From: Snowella sp.
Lineage (GTDB): Bacteria; Cyanobacteriota; Cyanobacteriia; Cyanobacteriales; Microcystaceae
Direction: 5' to 3'
Assembly: GCA_003249095.1 (NCBI GenBank)
Contig: QBMS01000005.1
Coordinates: forward strand, 17,737-81,736
Length of the DNA: 64,000 nt
The position numbers were made by a program, and so were the translations under genes. The notes under the pieces were generated by a model that searched no databases, had not been told where the DNA came from, and saw only the letters and a program-made list of their open reading frames with translations. Below, piece by piece: positions 1-10,237 of the stretch (within the stretch, counting starts at the first letter, position 1; every line of letters begins with the position of its first letter).

Positions 1-194
1 GCAGATTCGGATCAGGACATTGGAAAATCCTAGATAAACCTTAAGACTTTCCTGCTCCTGTGAATACCGCTATAATTTTTGCTTTACCGTTACTATATTA
101 GGGGTTAGCATGGAACTAAAGCGCGTTGCAAAGACCATATATGATTAATGGATTCGCACCATAGTCCTTGGTTCAATTTCTTAGGTGAAAGCCA

Positions 195-1403
195 TTGAAA
201 TCAGGGACTCAAACACGAGATTCCGAGCAGTGTTGTTGTTCATCTCCTAAAATCCTAGAAAATATGTCCTTAATGGTTGGCCAATTGATCTATACAACCT
301 TACCGAATAGTGGGTTTCAACTATTGGTGAGCCAACGGATTCCGATTCATATTCAGGATTCTTTTGTGCAGAACATTGTTTATCAGCATTGGAATGTCTA
401 TAATCCTCCTAGTGATGACTATCAGGCGGTCTATCTCCATCAGGTTTCTGCTACCCATCTTTTGTTTGGCTGGTTATATAACGAAGGTAGGGATGAACTC
501 GGTCGCTCCCACATTCCCTATTTTTTGGCCTATTACTGGACGGGGAATCTGGATGATGCTCGTTTAGAAAGATTTTTAAGACATTTAGAAAAGGGGCCAG
601 TCTATTTTATTGAACGGGAACGCCTCGAAAGTAACCTACAGAATGTTATTGTCCCCGATGTCGATGAATATAATTCTCCCCGTTTGGGGTTGGTGATTTC
701 TTCAGAAATTAGGGCTAAAAGTCAGAAGGATCTCCAAAAAAAGAAAATTTTAAAGCTGTTGGTTTCTTCGGATGATCCCGTCTCTCCAGAACCCGTTTCG
801 GATCTGGGAAATGTCCTTGAAATCACGGACGTTCCTTACCTAGAGCTGACGGTTGAAACGACAGAAATTAGCGAAAAACTGACGGTTACAGAGAAAAAGT
901 CCCAAGTTACCGCCCCAACAGAGCTAAACTCATCCCAGGTTGAACAAATTTTTGAAGATGTGGTGCAAGAGGGCATGGGCATTGAAGGGGCGATCCTGAT
1001 TTCTGACGAAGGGCGATCGCTGACTAGGGCCATTGGTCTGGATGAAAGTCAGGCGTTGATTATGGCGGGTCGGATGTTGGCCTTAGCGAAAAAAAGTCAA
1101 ACAGAGATGCAATGGCAGGATTGGGAGGCGATCGCGGCCCATAGTTCCGACGGTCATTTGATGCTCACTCCCTGCTTACCCGACGTATTTTTATTTGTTC
1201 AGGCAAGCGAGGTTTTAACGGGCTTATTAGAAGTCGAAATCAAACGCATTATCAAAAAAATCCAATCGATTCACCAAAATAACGAGATGTTTGTGCCATT
1301 TTCTCCCCTCTGGGACGATCTAGAGGAAGAAGATGAAATGGGTGAAGTGTTGGCCGACTCCGATGAACAAATCCTGTATCGTGGCAGACGCATGAGTTTT
1401 TAA
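195..1403 (+). CDS. Hypothetical protein with C-terminal Roadblock/LC7-like domain
   Basis: ORF of 402 aa; C-terminal ~110 aa (VEQIFEDVVQEGMGIEGAILISDEGRSLTRAIG...) looks like a roadblock/LC7 fold; exact start uncertain. Confidence 0.6.
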   Translation: MKSGTQTRDSEQCCCSSPKILENMSLMVGQLIYTTLPNSGFQLLVSQRIPIHIQDSFVQNIVYQHWNVYNPPSDDYQAVYLHQVSATHLLFGWLYNEGRDELGRSHIPYFLAYYWTGNLDDARLERFLRHLEKGPVYFIERERLESNLQNVIVPDVDEYNSPRLGLVISSEIRAKSQKDLQKKKILKLLVSSDDPVSPEPVSDLGNVLEITDVPYLELTVETTEISEKLTVTEKKSQVTAPTELNSSQVEQIFEDVVQEGMGIEGAILISDEGRSLTRAIGLDESQALIMAGRMLALAKKSQTEMQWQDWEAIAAHSSDGHLMLTPCLPDVFLFVQASEVLTGLLEVEIKRIIKKIQSIHQNNEMFVPFSPLWDDLEEEDEMGEVLADSDEQILYRGRRMSF

Positions 1404-1410
1404 GGCTGAT

Positions 1411-3360
1411 TTAATCCCACTCTAAGACTACATTGCGGATTAAACGGGCGATCGCTTTTTGGGCTAGACCCTCAGCCACCTGTTGGCCCATGCGATGGGT
1501 TTCAGGATTGGTAATCAGTTTACTGAGAACAGGAACTAATTTCATCGGCTCAAAACCTGGCGTATTTCGTAAAATCTGCCAGATACTCTTAAGATGCTCG
1601 AAGGTCTTAGCATTATCTTGCAGTTCTATCGGTCTTTCCTGGAGAGCCAAGCCCACCTGTTCCCGAATCCCCGTTGTCAAATTAAACCAACTACGACGAC
1701 CAAACAAATCGATCGCATTAATCAATTCCTTGACCACCCGTTCCCGAATAAAATTACCGCGATCGGAGAACAAAAACTCAGTGGCCTGTTCTAAAATCTT
1801 ATCAAAATCGAAATCACTAGAATTTTTGGCATTATTTAACAAATTTTCCAACCGATTCCAACGAAAACTCCCATCTTGAAATAACAAATCCTGGAGAGAA
1901 GACCGTAATTGGGGAGACTCATCCGTTAAAAGCCGTTTTGCCACATAGGGATAGGCTTTCGTTAATACCTTAAAATTGGGGTCAATACCGATCGCGATCC
2001 CTTCTAGGGTCACCATTGAGCGAATAATGAGGGCATAATAGGCGGGAACTCGAAAGGGAAATTCATACATCATGGCCGACATTTGATCGGTAATACTTTT
2101 GAAATTCAACTCCGCCACACTCGCCCCCAACGCATTGCCGAAAACCTGGGAAAGGGCGGGAACAATCGGTCTGAGATCCGTATCAGCCTTGAGAAAATCT
2201 AGATTCACATAATCCTGGGCTAGGGACTCAAAATCTCGATTCACCAGATGCACCACCGCTTCGATCAAACCATAGCGTTGATAGGGTTTAATCGTACTCA
2301 TCATGCCAAAATCCAGATAGGCTAAACGGCCATCTTTCATGGCCAATAAATTGCCAGGATGGGGATCGGCATGGAAAAAGCCATTTTCTAATAATTGACG
2401 CAAAGAACATTGCACCCCTACCTCGACCAAATGGGTGGCATCAATGCCTTGAGCCTGAATTGCCCGCATATTGGTTAATTTTGTTCCTTCAATCCATTCC
2501 ATCGTCAACACTCGACGACCGCTATATTTCCAATAAATGCTAGGAACGTAAATTTCGGTCATGTGTCCATAGAGTTGGGCAAATTTTTCGGCGTTGCGTC
2601 CCTCCTGGATATAATTCATTTCTTCAAAAATCCGACTGGCCAATTCATCGGTAATGGCGACTAAATCAGAGCGGACTCTTTTTACATTACGATTTGCCCA
2701 GAGTGAGAGGGTTCTCATAATGTAAATATCTAGGGTGATGCGTTTGATCAAATCGGGGCGTTGAACTTTGATCGCGACTTTTTCACCTGTTTTAAGGATT
2801 CCTCGATAAACCTGACCTAATGAGGCGGCGGCAATCGATTCGGGGGAAATTTCAGCATAGATTTCTGACGGGTGCGCACCCAGTTCTTCTTCAATTAATT
2901 GATAGGCAATTTCATTAGAAAAGGGCGGTAGTTGATCCTGTAAAGTCGTCAGTTCATCTAAATAAATGGGCGGCACCAGATCGGGACGGGTGGAGAGGGC
3001 TTGTCCGACTTTGATATAGGTAGGCCCTAGTTTTGTTAATAATTCTCGGAGTTGAATCGCTCGTTTGCGATCGCCTTTAGGATCTTTACCGCAGAATTTA
3101 TCCCACCATAAACTCACGATAAAGGAGAGAAAGGGGATGATGATATTCAATAAACGAGCAAAAACTTGCAAAGGACGCTGTTTATAGAACTCAGTAATTA
3201 ATTCAGGATGATAACGCCAGCTTTCGGGGAACATATCACTGACAGGCCCTAAATCTTCGGTATGGCCGAGAGGGATATGAATCGGTTGTACTTCTACGGA
3301 AATAATCTCTTCTGCGAGTTCCACAGAGTTAGAAGGGGGCGTAATCATCGCTTGGGTCAT
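1411..3360 (-). CDS. ABC1/UbiB (AarF) family atypical kinase
   Basis: KxGQ motif (LGPTYIKVGQALSTRPDLVPPIY), AAASLGQVYRG, HADPHPGN and LDFGMM motifs. Confidence 0.93.
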   Translation of the reverse strand: MTQAMITPPSNSVELAEEIISVEVQPIHIPLGHTEDLGPVSDMFPESWRYHPELITEFYKQRPLQVFARLLNIIIPFLSFIVSLWWDKFCGKDPKGDRKRAIQLRELLTKLGPTYIKVGQALSTRPDLVPPIYLDELTTLQDQLPPFSNEIAYQLIEEELGAHPSEIYAEISPESIAAASLGQVYRGILKTGEKVAIKVQRPDLIKRITLDIYIMRTLSLWANRNVKRVRSDLVAITDELASRIFEEMNYIQEGRNAEKFAQLYGHMTEIYVPSIYWKYSGRRVLTMEWIEGTKLTNMRAIQAQGIDATHLVEVGVQCSLRQLLENGFFHADPHPGNLLAMKDGRLAYLDFGMMSTIKPYQRYGLIEAVVHLVNRDFESLAQDYVNLDFLKADTDLRPIVPALSQVFGNALGASVAELNFKSITDQMSAMMYEFPFRVPAYYALIIRSMVTLEGIAIGIDPNFKVLTKAYPYVAKRLLTDESPQLRSSLQDLLFQDGSFRWNRLENLLNNAKNSSDFDFDKILEQATEFLFSDRGNFIRERVVKELINAIDLFGRRSWFNLTTGIREQVGLALQERPIELQDNAKTFEHLKSIWQILRNTPGFEPMKLVPVLSKLITNPETHRMGQQVAEGLAQKAIARLIRNVVLEWD

Positions 3361-3534
3361 AGGTCAACACTGAGAATACAGACTATGTAAACTATTGTAA
3401 CAAGCTTTGCCCTAAGCTTCCCCCTTTCTGAGTGCGGTTTCCAACCTATGCGATCGCATTTTTGTGATTAGACCAGAGGCGATCGCTTTTTAGTTTGATG
3501 TATAATTTCTATTGTTATCCCTGGGTGTTGTCCT

Positions 3535-3799
3535 ATGCCTACCGTCACCGATTCCGAGCTAAAAGAAATAAAAGACCTGATAACTGAATCTTAAGCAAGG
3601 TGTGGGAAAAGTTAACGAGACTGTCACTGAAATTAAAATTAATCAGGCGCGAATGGATGAAAAATTAGAGTCTATCAGCGAAAATATGGCTGACCTAAGA
3701 AAACAATCTGAGAAGCAGGATAACCGTCTCTGGGTTCTCATTTCAGGAATGTTTTTGGCTCTATTAGGGTTTGTGATCAAATCTTCTCTTAATCCTTAA
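3535..3799 (+). pseudogene. Small coiled-coil/TM protein split by a frameshift
   Basis: ATG at 3535 reads MPTVTDSELKEIKDLITES* (frame 1); the next frame continues LKQGVGKVNETVTEIKINQARMDEKLESISENMADLRKQSEKQDNRLWVLISGMFLALLGFVIKSSLNP to 3799. Confidence 0.6.
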
Positions 3800-3906
3800 C
3801 TGCGATCGGCTTTTGGTGTACAATTTTCACTATCTTCAATCATTTATTGTTGATTTGCCGTATCTTGATTTTCTTGCAACTCTATATTTTCTAATTCTCT
3901 TTAATA

Positions 3907-4464
3907 ATGATGTTAAATACACAAGATCGAAAAAAATTGATTGGTAAAATTAGTAGGGCAACTGGAATTGCCCAATATGCCCTTGACAAAAAAATGAATG
4001 ATCAACAATTAGTAGAAGCGGGAAATCATTTAATGACATTGAAGCTAATTAAGTCTGCTAATGACTATAATCGTTACTGTCAGGGACAAAAAACGGCCGA
4101 AGCTAAGGCTAAATTAAAGGAATTTCTCAGTCTTCAAAACTCAGAAATTTATAAAGCTGGTCAGTGGTTAGTCTCTTGTCTTTCGACTAATGGGCAGGAA
4201 AGAAAAAAAAATTTGCTTGAAAAGGAATTAGTTCATAAAGATGATTATAATGAAGCAACACGTGATTTAAGTGATACAATTAAAGAACAGTTAAAGATTG
4301 CTGATTCCCAAGTACAAGAGGCAGTAAACAAGATTCAAATATTAGAAAACATCAACGATAATTTACGTAAGCAAATGCAATCTGTCAAGGATTATATCAT
4401 GAAAAAACATGGCTCTGATGAATGGAACAATATAATTAAGTATTTTCCAAAATCTAATAAATAA
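3907..4464 (+). CDS. Hypothetical protein, C-terminal coiled coil (first gene of a three-gene cassette)
   Basis: 185-aa ORF, AT-rich, co-directional with the next two ORFs. Confidence 0.7.
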   Translation: MMLNTQDRKKLIGKISRATGIAQYALDKKMNDQQLVEAGNHLMTLKLIKSANDYNRYCQGQKTAEAKAKLKEFLSLQNSEIYKAGQWLVSCLSTNGQERKKNLLEKELVHKDDYNEATRDLSDTIKEQLKIADSQVQEAVNKIQILENINDNLRKQMQSVKDYIMKKHGSDEWNNIIKYFPKSNK

Positions 4465-4477
4465 GATACAATCAATT

Positions 4478-4852
4478 ATGAAAAATGACGACAAAATGAC
4501 TTATCGAGATTGGCAAAAGAGAAATACCAATAAATTTAGCTATCTAAACAATTTTCAAAAAAAAGAAATACGGAATAGAGGCTACAAAAATATAGGGTGG
4601 ATTCAAGTAAAATCTTCATGGGAAATCCTGTGCGAATATTTTTCTAATCAAGAAGAAAATCAGGACAATTCAATCAGTATGTTTGATTATAAGATATCTC
4701 AAGGGGATATAATAGGTGCTATTAACTTGTCTATACTTGAATCAGATGTAGCAAAAAAAGTTGCAATAGAAGCTCAAAAAAAACTACTTCAATCTCAAAA
4801 ATATTTAGAAAAAATATCGCTAGATTCTCTTGAAAAATATCCATTACTCTAA
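4478..4852 (+). CDS. Hypothetical protein (second gene of cassette)
   Basis: 124-aa ORF, 13-nt gap from the upstream ORF. Confidence 0.65.
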   Translation: MKNDDKMTYRDWQKRNTNKFSYLNNFQKKEIRNRGYKNIGWIQVKSSWEILCEYFSNQEENQDNSISMFDYKISQGDIIGAINLSILESDVAKKVAIEAQKKLLQSQKYLEKISLDSLEKYPLL

Positions 4853-4875
4853 TTTTTATTTCCCATGAAGAAAAT

Positions 4876-5379
4876 ATGTCTGAATTTCCTCAAACGATTC
4901 TAAAAACTTTATATAAGTCCAGCGACATAAACAGAATATGGCGTGATAATGCGAGTCAACCTGTTATTTGTCATCCCCAAAAAGGCTGGATATCTCCAAA
5001 TAAATATAGAGAAATCGGAAAAAATAGACCATGTCCTTATTGTGCAAAAAAAATGGTTTATGGAAAAGATAGATATAGTACACCTTCGCTTCAAGAGGCT
5101 GTCAAAAGAGGTTATGAATATCTTGACAATCAGGGGATCAAAAAAATAAATCAAATAGGTAATGGCAATCTTTATTTTCATCCCAATTACGTGACTTTAG
5201 ACCATAAAATCAACAAAGCTCGTTGTCCTGAACTAATGTTTAATTACGATAATTTGGAGATTATTTGTTGGAAATGTAATAATGAAAAAAGTGATAATAA
5301 TGCTTTTGAATTACAATTTAATCACCAATATATTAATGATTTAATTGATGAGGTTTTAAGTCGTTATCCATCTCTCTAG
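4876..5379 (+). CDS. HNH-endonuclease-like protein
   Basis: CPYC ... VTLDHKINKARCPELMFNYDNLEIICWKCNNEKSDNNA resembles an HNH/zinc-binding nuclease core. Confidence 0.75.
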   Translation: MSEFPQTILKTLYKSSDINRIWRDNASQPVICHPQKGWISPNKYREIGKNRPCPYCAKKMVYGKDRYSTPSLQEAVKRGYEYLDNQGIKKINQIGNGNLYFHPNYVTLDHKINKARCPELMFNYDNLEIICWKCNNEKSDNNAFELQFNHQYINDLIDEVLSRYPSL

Positions 5380-5873
5380 AAATACCAATTTTATCTATTG
5401 ACTTTGTACACGAAAATTTTAAAAACGCAAACTAGTATATGCAAGTAAAACAAAAAGCTCTATCAGAACTTTCCGAAACTTTTCAAAGCTTTTTTAATCG
5501 AACAGTATGAAAATAATTACCTTCCTGAATTATAGCGATCGCATTTTCAGTAGTTATTAGTAGGGGCATAGTATTTTTGCCATCCCGAAGAGCTTAAAAC
5601 CGTAGTTACCCCATAGGAACCGATAGAAACCATATCAAAACCATCCTTAAAATACTTAAAGTTCTTTTATATCCCTAGACTACCCACTATGCCTCGAAGA
5701 TCGATCATGTTCCACCACACAACTGTCAACGGTAAAAATACTGATTGTTCCAAACTAAGATTGCGATCGCGTTTTTCTGAAAAAATTTTGAAAAAACAAG
5801 GGGGGATCGCTTTTATTCGACAGTTATAATAATGAGATTAGCCTAATTCCTCCTTTGCAACGTTAAACTACCT

Positions 5874-6041
5874 ATGACTTACGAAGAATTACAAAATCTT
5901 ATTACGTCCAATGCCAAAGCAATAGATGCACTTACCCATGCTCTAAATCAGGAAAGAGAAGAACGCCAGAAAAAAGAAATAGCTTGGGAAAAGGACAGAA
6001 AAGAAATAGATGAACTACTGGGACGAGTCGCCCGTAGGTGA
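5874..6041 (+). CDS. Small charged coiled-coil protein (55 aa)
   Basis: ATG at 5874, reads MTYEELQNLITSNAKAIDALTHALNQEREERQKKEIAWEKDRKEIDELLGRVARR*; absent from the ORF track, probably because of length. Confidence 0.45.
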   Translation: MTYEELQNLITSNAKAIDALTHALNQEREERQKKEIAWEKDRKEIDELLGRVARR

Positions 6042-6066
6042 TCGCATTTTAAATTAATTACAGATG

Positions 6067-6984
6067 CTAAAACTGACAAATTAACTCAGGGGGAGGAGGA
6101 CAAATAAAACTTACATATTCGCTTGTCCCAGGATGAATAAAACCGAGTTGATGGGCATGGAGGCAATAGCCACAATCACTAGGAACAGAAATTTTTGAAT
6201 CTATACAGATAGTTTTAGCAATACCACCCACATCATAGAGCGGATCGCCTAAAAGTGGATAACTGATCGCGGCTAAATGAATGCGAATCTGGTGGGGTCT
6301 GCCCGTCAAAATTTTTATTTCTAAAAGTGTTTTCCTTGAGCTTTTTTCTAACACTCGGCAATCGCTTTGAGCAAACTTGCCCGTTGGGGTCGCGCCATAA
6401 ATATAACCCAAAATTGGGTGGGGAATTTTACCGATCGCCTGATTAATAGTAAATTCCGTTGGTAATTCGCTGGGGCCAATTAAGGCACGATAAATTTTAC
6501 TGATTTGGCGATCACGCATCTGTTGACTGAGCTTAGATTTTGCCAAGGACGAACGAGCGATTAACATCAAACCAGAAGTCCCCCGACCGAGACGATGGAT
6601 AGGAACAGGCATTTCCTGGGGATAACGTTGTTGGAGTTGGTAAAGTAGGGTATTTTGTAAAAATCCGCCCCCAGGCAACACGGGTAATCCCAACGGTTTG
6701 GCAATAATCATTAAATCAGTATCTTCGTAGAGCATTACAAAATCCAACGGGACATCAGGTTCTTCCCAGGGCGATCGCTGATAGGTGAGTTGCTGTCCTT
6801 TTTTTAAGAGAGTTTCAGGTTTTGCGGTTTGGTGATTAATTAAAATTTGTCCCGCCAGAATGCGATTATGCCATTCTTCTCGACTGGAATGTTGATAATT
6901 TTGGCAATAGTAATCTAACAGGGTTTGACTCGCGCCTTGAGCATTAACCTTTTCCTCATACGTCCAACCTTGATTCATCACCAT
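6067..6984 (-). CDS. RluA-family RNA pseudouridine synthase
   Basis: HRLGRGTSGLMLIARS motif and GRPHQIRIHLA; N-terminal S4-like segment. Confidence 0.93.
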   Translation of the reverse strand: MVMNQGWTYEEKVNAQGASQTLLDYYCQNYQHSSREEWHNRILAGQILINHQTAKPETLLKKGQQLTYQRSPWEEPDVPLDFVMLYEDTDLMIIAKPLGLPVLPGGGFLQNTLLYQLQQRYPQEMPVPIHRLGRGTSGLMLIARSSLAKSKLSQQMRDRQISKIYRALIGPSELPTEFTINQAIGKIPHPILGYIYGATPTGKFAQSDCRVLEKSSRKTLLEIKILTGRPHQIRIHLAAISYPLLGDPLYDVGGIAKTICIDSKISVPSDCGYCLHAHQLGFIHPGTSEYVSFICPPPPELICQF

Positions 6985-7124
6985 GATAGAAAAGCTGATT
7001 TTTCACTGAATAAATATTAAACGCGCGATCGCATTTCTAATTTTATCGAGAAAATCCCATTCTTTCTTTCTTTAGGTCAAGCCGAGTTGCTAAAATAATC
7101 AAGCTGAAATTAGGAAATATTCTC

Positions 7125-7715
7125 ATGGGCGATCGCTTACAGGGCTTGAATCTCTACCTCATCGGGATGATGGGAACGGGCAAAACAACAGTGGGTCAGC
7201 GATTAGCTAAGGAATTAGGCTATCGTTTTTTTGATACGGATGTTCTCATTGAACGGGTGGCTCAAAAGAGTATTAATGAGTTGTTTGCAGAAGACGGAGA
7301 AACTTTTTTCCGAGATTTAGAAAGTCAGGTATTAGGGGAAGTCTCAGCCTGTACTCGGAGCGTTATTGCAACAGGAGGCGGCGCGGTGTTGCGTCCTGTC
7401 AATTGGGGTTATTTGCGGCATGGATTGATTATCTGGCTTGATGCGCCGATTTCCCTGCTGGTAGAAAGACTCGCAGAAGACAATACCCGTCCTTTACTCA
7501 AAATTGATGATCTGTCCCTGAAGCTAGAAACTTTGTTAGCAGAACGAAAATCCCTCTATCAAGAAGCCGATTTACAGATTGCGATCGCCAAAAATGAAAA
7601 TCCTGAGCAAATAGTCTCAAAAATCCTAGAACAAGCCCCCAACGTCTTAAAATCCCCTGAAAAATCACCCCAACCAGGCGAAATAAATCCTGAAGATCCC
7701 AACGAATTCAATTAG
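7125..7715 (+). CDS. aroK: Shikimate kinase
   Basis: GMMGTGKTTVGQRLA P-loop, FFDTDVLIE, GGGAVLR, RPLL motifs. Confidence 0.95.
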   Translation: MGDRLQGLNLYLIGMMGTGKTTVGQRLAKELGYRFFDTDVLIERVAQKSINELFAEDGETFFRDLESQVLGEVSACTRSVIATGGGAVLRPVNWGYLRHGLIIWLDAPISLLVERLAEDNTRPLLKIDDLSLKLETLLAERKSLYQEADLQIAIAKNENPEQIVSKILEQAPNVLKSPEKSPQPGEINPEDPNEFN

Positions 7716-7749
7716 CATAGAATTAAAAATTTTTTGTTCTAGAACTGCT

Positions 7750-8208
7750 ATGGAAACCAATCTTCCCAGTCTTGCTCACGGAACCCTACGGAAAGTGCAT
7801 CATATCGCCTTTAACGTCAAAAATATGGACATTTCTCGCCATTTTTACGGTCAAATTTTAGGCTTAACCGAATTAACAGGGGATGCGGTTCCCTCTACCC
7901 TCAAATCCCTCGTTGAACAGGGAAAAGTCGCCAATTTTATGACTCCCGACGGCACAATTATCGATCTATTTTGGGAACCTGATTTATTGCCGCCCCATCC
8001 CGATCCGACCCAGGGCTTTACCCGTGCCAATCATCTTGCCTTTGATATTGCTCCCGAAGCTTTTGATGACGCGATCGCGGTTTTACAATCCCACCAAGTC
8101 GCGATCGACCACGGCCCCGTGACCCGACCGACTGGCAGAGGCATCTATTTTTATGACCCCGATGGTTTTATCCTCGAAATTCGTTGCGATCCCGAAAGCT
8201 CCCTTTAA
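7750..8208 (+). CDS. VOC-family (glyoxalase/dioxygenase-fold) protein
   Basis: HHIAFNVKNMDISRHFYGQILGL ... GIYFYDPDGFILEIRCDP. Confidence 0.88.
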   Translation: METNLPSLAHGTLRKVHHIAFNVKNMDISRHFYGQILGLTELTGDAVPSTLKSLVEQGKVANFMTPDGTIIDLFWEPDLLPPHPDPTQGFTRANHLAFDIAPEAFDDAIAVLQSHQVAIDHGPVTRPTGRGIYFYDPDGFILEIRCDPESSL

Positions 8209-8328
8209 GCAATTTTCCCCAACTTTTCCACAGACTGTGGATAACAAACCAAGTCATTAAATCCCCACGCCAGCAACCCCAATAAGAGCGTACAATCGAT
8301 CTGCTCTACTAAAACCGTGTTACGAGTC

Positions 8329-9501
8329 ATGAAATTTATTTGCAGTCAAAGCGATTTAAACACTAATCTTTCCCTGGTTAGTCGTGCCGTCCCCTCCCGT
8401 CCTTCCCATCCCGTTTTAGGAAATGTTCTTTTAGTTGCCGATGAAAAAGGGCGAGTCAGTTTAACCGCTTTTGATTTGAGTTTAGGCATTCATACCAGTT
8501 TTATCGCCGATGTTTCCCAGAGCGGAAAAGTTACCCTCCCTGCCAAATTATTAGGGGATATTGTCTCCAAATTACCCGAAGGCGAATTAACCCTCGCGAT
8601 CGATGAAGAAAAGGAATCAGGAGAAAGTATTTTAGCCACCCTAACCTCCGCCTCTGGACGTTTCCAAATTCGGGGATTAACGGCCGATGAATTTCCTGAA
8701 TTACCCACAGTAGATGAAGCAAGTCCTCTGATGTTGCCCGTGGGTGTGTTAAATGAAGGACTCAAAGGAACCCTATTTGCCGCCAGTACGGATGAAACCA
8801 AGCAAGTTTTAACAGGTATTCACCTCAAAGGGTCTGCCGATAGCCTGGAATTTGCCGCAACGGATGGTCATCGTCTCGCCGTCGTCGAAGCTCCAACCCA
8901 GGTAGAAACCGAAGAAGGGGAAGAAAAGGTTCAAGCCAGTAATTTAGAAGATTTCTCCGTCACCATTCCTGCCAGAGCCTTACGGGAACTGGAAAGAATG
9001 TTATCCATGCGGGCCGATAGTGATTTGGTTTCCCTTTGTGTGGATGAAACCCAGGTGATTTTTGAATTGGGCGATCAGCGTTTAACCAGCCGTAAATTAG
9101 AAGGAGCCTATCCCGCCTACCATCAACTCATTCCCCGTCAGTTTAGCCGCACGATTAGCATGGAACGCAAACGGCTGTTAAGTGGTTTGGAGCGAGTTTC
9201 TGTGTTAGCTGATCAAAAAAATAATTTAGTGAAATTTACGCTGAATACTTCCGATAGTCAATTAACGTTATCCGTAGAAGCTCAGGATTTGGGGAATGCG
9301 CGGGAATCTTTACCTGCTGAAATTAGCGGTGAAAGTGGAGAGATTGCGTTTAATGTGAAATATCTAATGGATGGTTTAAGAGCATTACCGACTGGTGAAA
9401 TTCAAATGAAGTTAAATGAGGGGAATCAACCTGTAATTTTTACGCCTTTGGGTGGTTTGAAGATGACTTATTTGGTGATGCCTGTGCAGATTGTTAGATA
9501 G
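8329..9501 (+). CDS. dnaN: DNA polymerase III beta sliding clamp
   Basis: MKFICSQSDLNTNLSLVSRAVPSRPSHPVLGNVLL ... YLVMPVQIVR; ATG at 8329 preferred over the GTG at 8317. Confidence 0.97.
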   Translation: MKFICSQSDLNTNLSLVSRAVPSRPSHPVLGNVLLVADEKGRVSLTAFDLSLGIHTSFIADVSQSGKVTLPAKLLGDIVSKLPEGELTLAIDEEKESGESILATLTSASGRFQIRGLTADEFPELPTVDEASPLMLPVGVLNEGLKGTLFAASTDETKQVLTGIHLKGSADSLEFAATDGHRLAVVEAPTQVETEEGEEKVQASNLEDFSVTIPARALRELERMLSMRADSDLVSLCVDETQVIFELGDQRLTSRKLEGAYPAYHQLIPRQFSRTISMERKRLLSGLERVSVLADQKNNLVKFTLNTSDSQLTLSVEAQDLGNARESLPAEISGESGEIAFNVKYLMDGLRALPTGEIQMKLNEGNQPVIFTPLGGLKMTYLVMPVQIVR

Positions 9502-9626
9502 TTTGCTTTTTGTTAGACAGTTGAGAGACTTTGAGGGGAAGATGATAAAACATTATTCACTCTTCCTCTTTTTTTCAACAAAATTAGACTAATCATACAG
9601 TAACTAGAGATTAGTCGGTTGACAGT

Positions 9627-9998
9627 ATGACAGAAGAAAAAATTTATTATTCAAATTTGACAGGGGAAGAATCTGAGCTAACGATGATACTAGAATTGAA
9701 GAGAGCCATTTCAGTAGAAAGGGTTTTGATCACCAACCATGCTAGACAGGAAGCCGAAAACGATAATTTACGATTAGACGAAATTTACTGGTCAGTAAAT
9801 CATGGAGAATTGATAGAAAACTATCCTGATGATAAACCGTTTCCCAGTTGTTTAATTGTAGGCATTACTCCCAACAACGATCCGATTCACAGCGTTTGGG
9901 CATACAATAGTCAAAAACAAATTGCGATCCTAATCACTGTCTATCGTCCTGATTCAGACAAGTGGATTGATGGACGAGAAAGGAAAAAGCCATGCTAA
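9627..9998 (+). CDS. DUF4258-type putative toxin
   Basis: RVLITNHARQEAENDNLRLDEIYWSVNHGELIENYPDDKPFPSCLIVG pattern; overlaps the next ORF by 7 nt. Confidence 0.75.
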   Translation: MTEEKIYYSNLTGEESELTMILELKRAISVERVLITNHARQEAENDNLRLDEIYWSVNHGELIENYPDDKPFPSCLIVGITPNNDPIHSVWAYNSQKQIAILITVYRPDSDKWIDGRERKKPC

Positions 9999-10231
9999 TA
10001 AATGAAATTTGTCCCGTTTGTGGTGGCCCGACTGTTTTAAAAAAGGTTACAGAAATTATTCGCGGTGGTAAACATACTGCGATCGTTCAAGTAGAGGCTG
10101 AAGTCTGCTTACATTGTGGAGAACGCTTATATACGCCCGAATTTGTTAGAAAATGTGAACAAATTAAAGCAAAATTAGAAAAAGAAGAAACTAAGGACTT
10201 TCAACCAGTGGAAGTTGCTTATCAAGCTTAA
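9992..10231 (+). CDS. YgiT-type zinc finger protein (MqsA N-terminal-like)
   Basis: CPVCGG ... CLHCGERLYTPE. Confidence 0.88.
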   Translation: MLINEICPVCGGPTVLKKVTEIIRGGKHTAIVQVEAEVCLHCGERLYTPEFVRKCEQIKAKLEKEETKDFQPVEVAYQA

Positions 10232-10237
10232 ACGACG

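Noticed and set aside
1433-1879. 148-aa plus ORF opposite the UbiB-like kinase
   Set aside because: Antisense frame within a strongly supported CDS.
5380-5870. Possible transposase-like frame MPRRSIMFHHTTVNGKNTDCSK...
   Set aside because: Only a few codons resemble REP-type transposase starts; too short to support.
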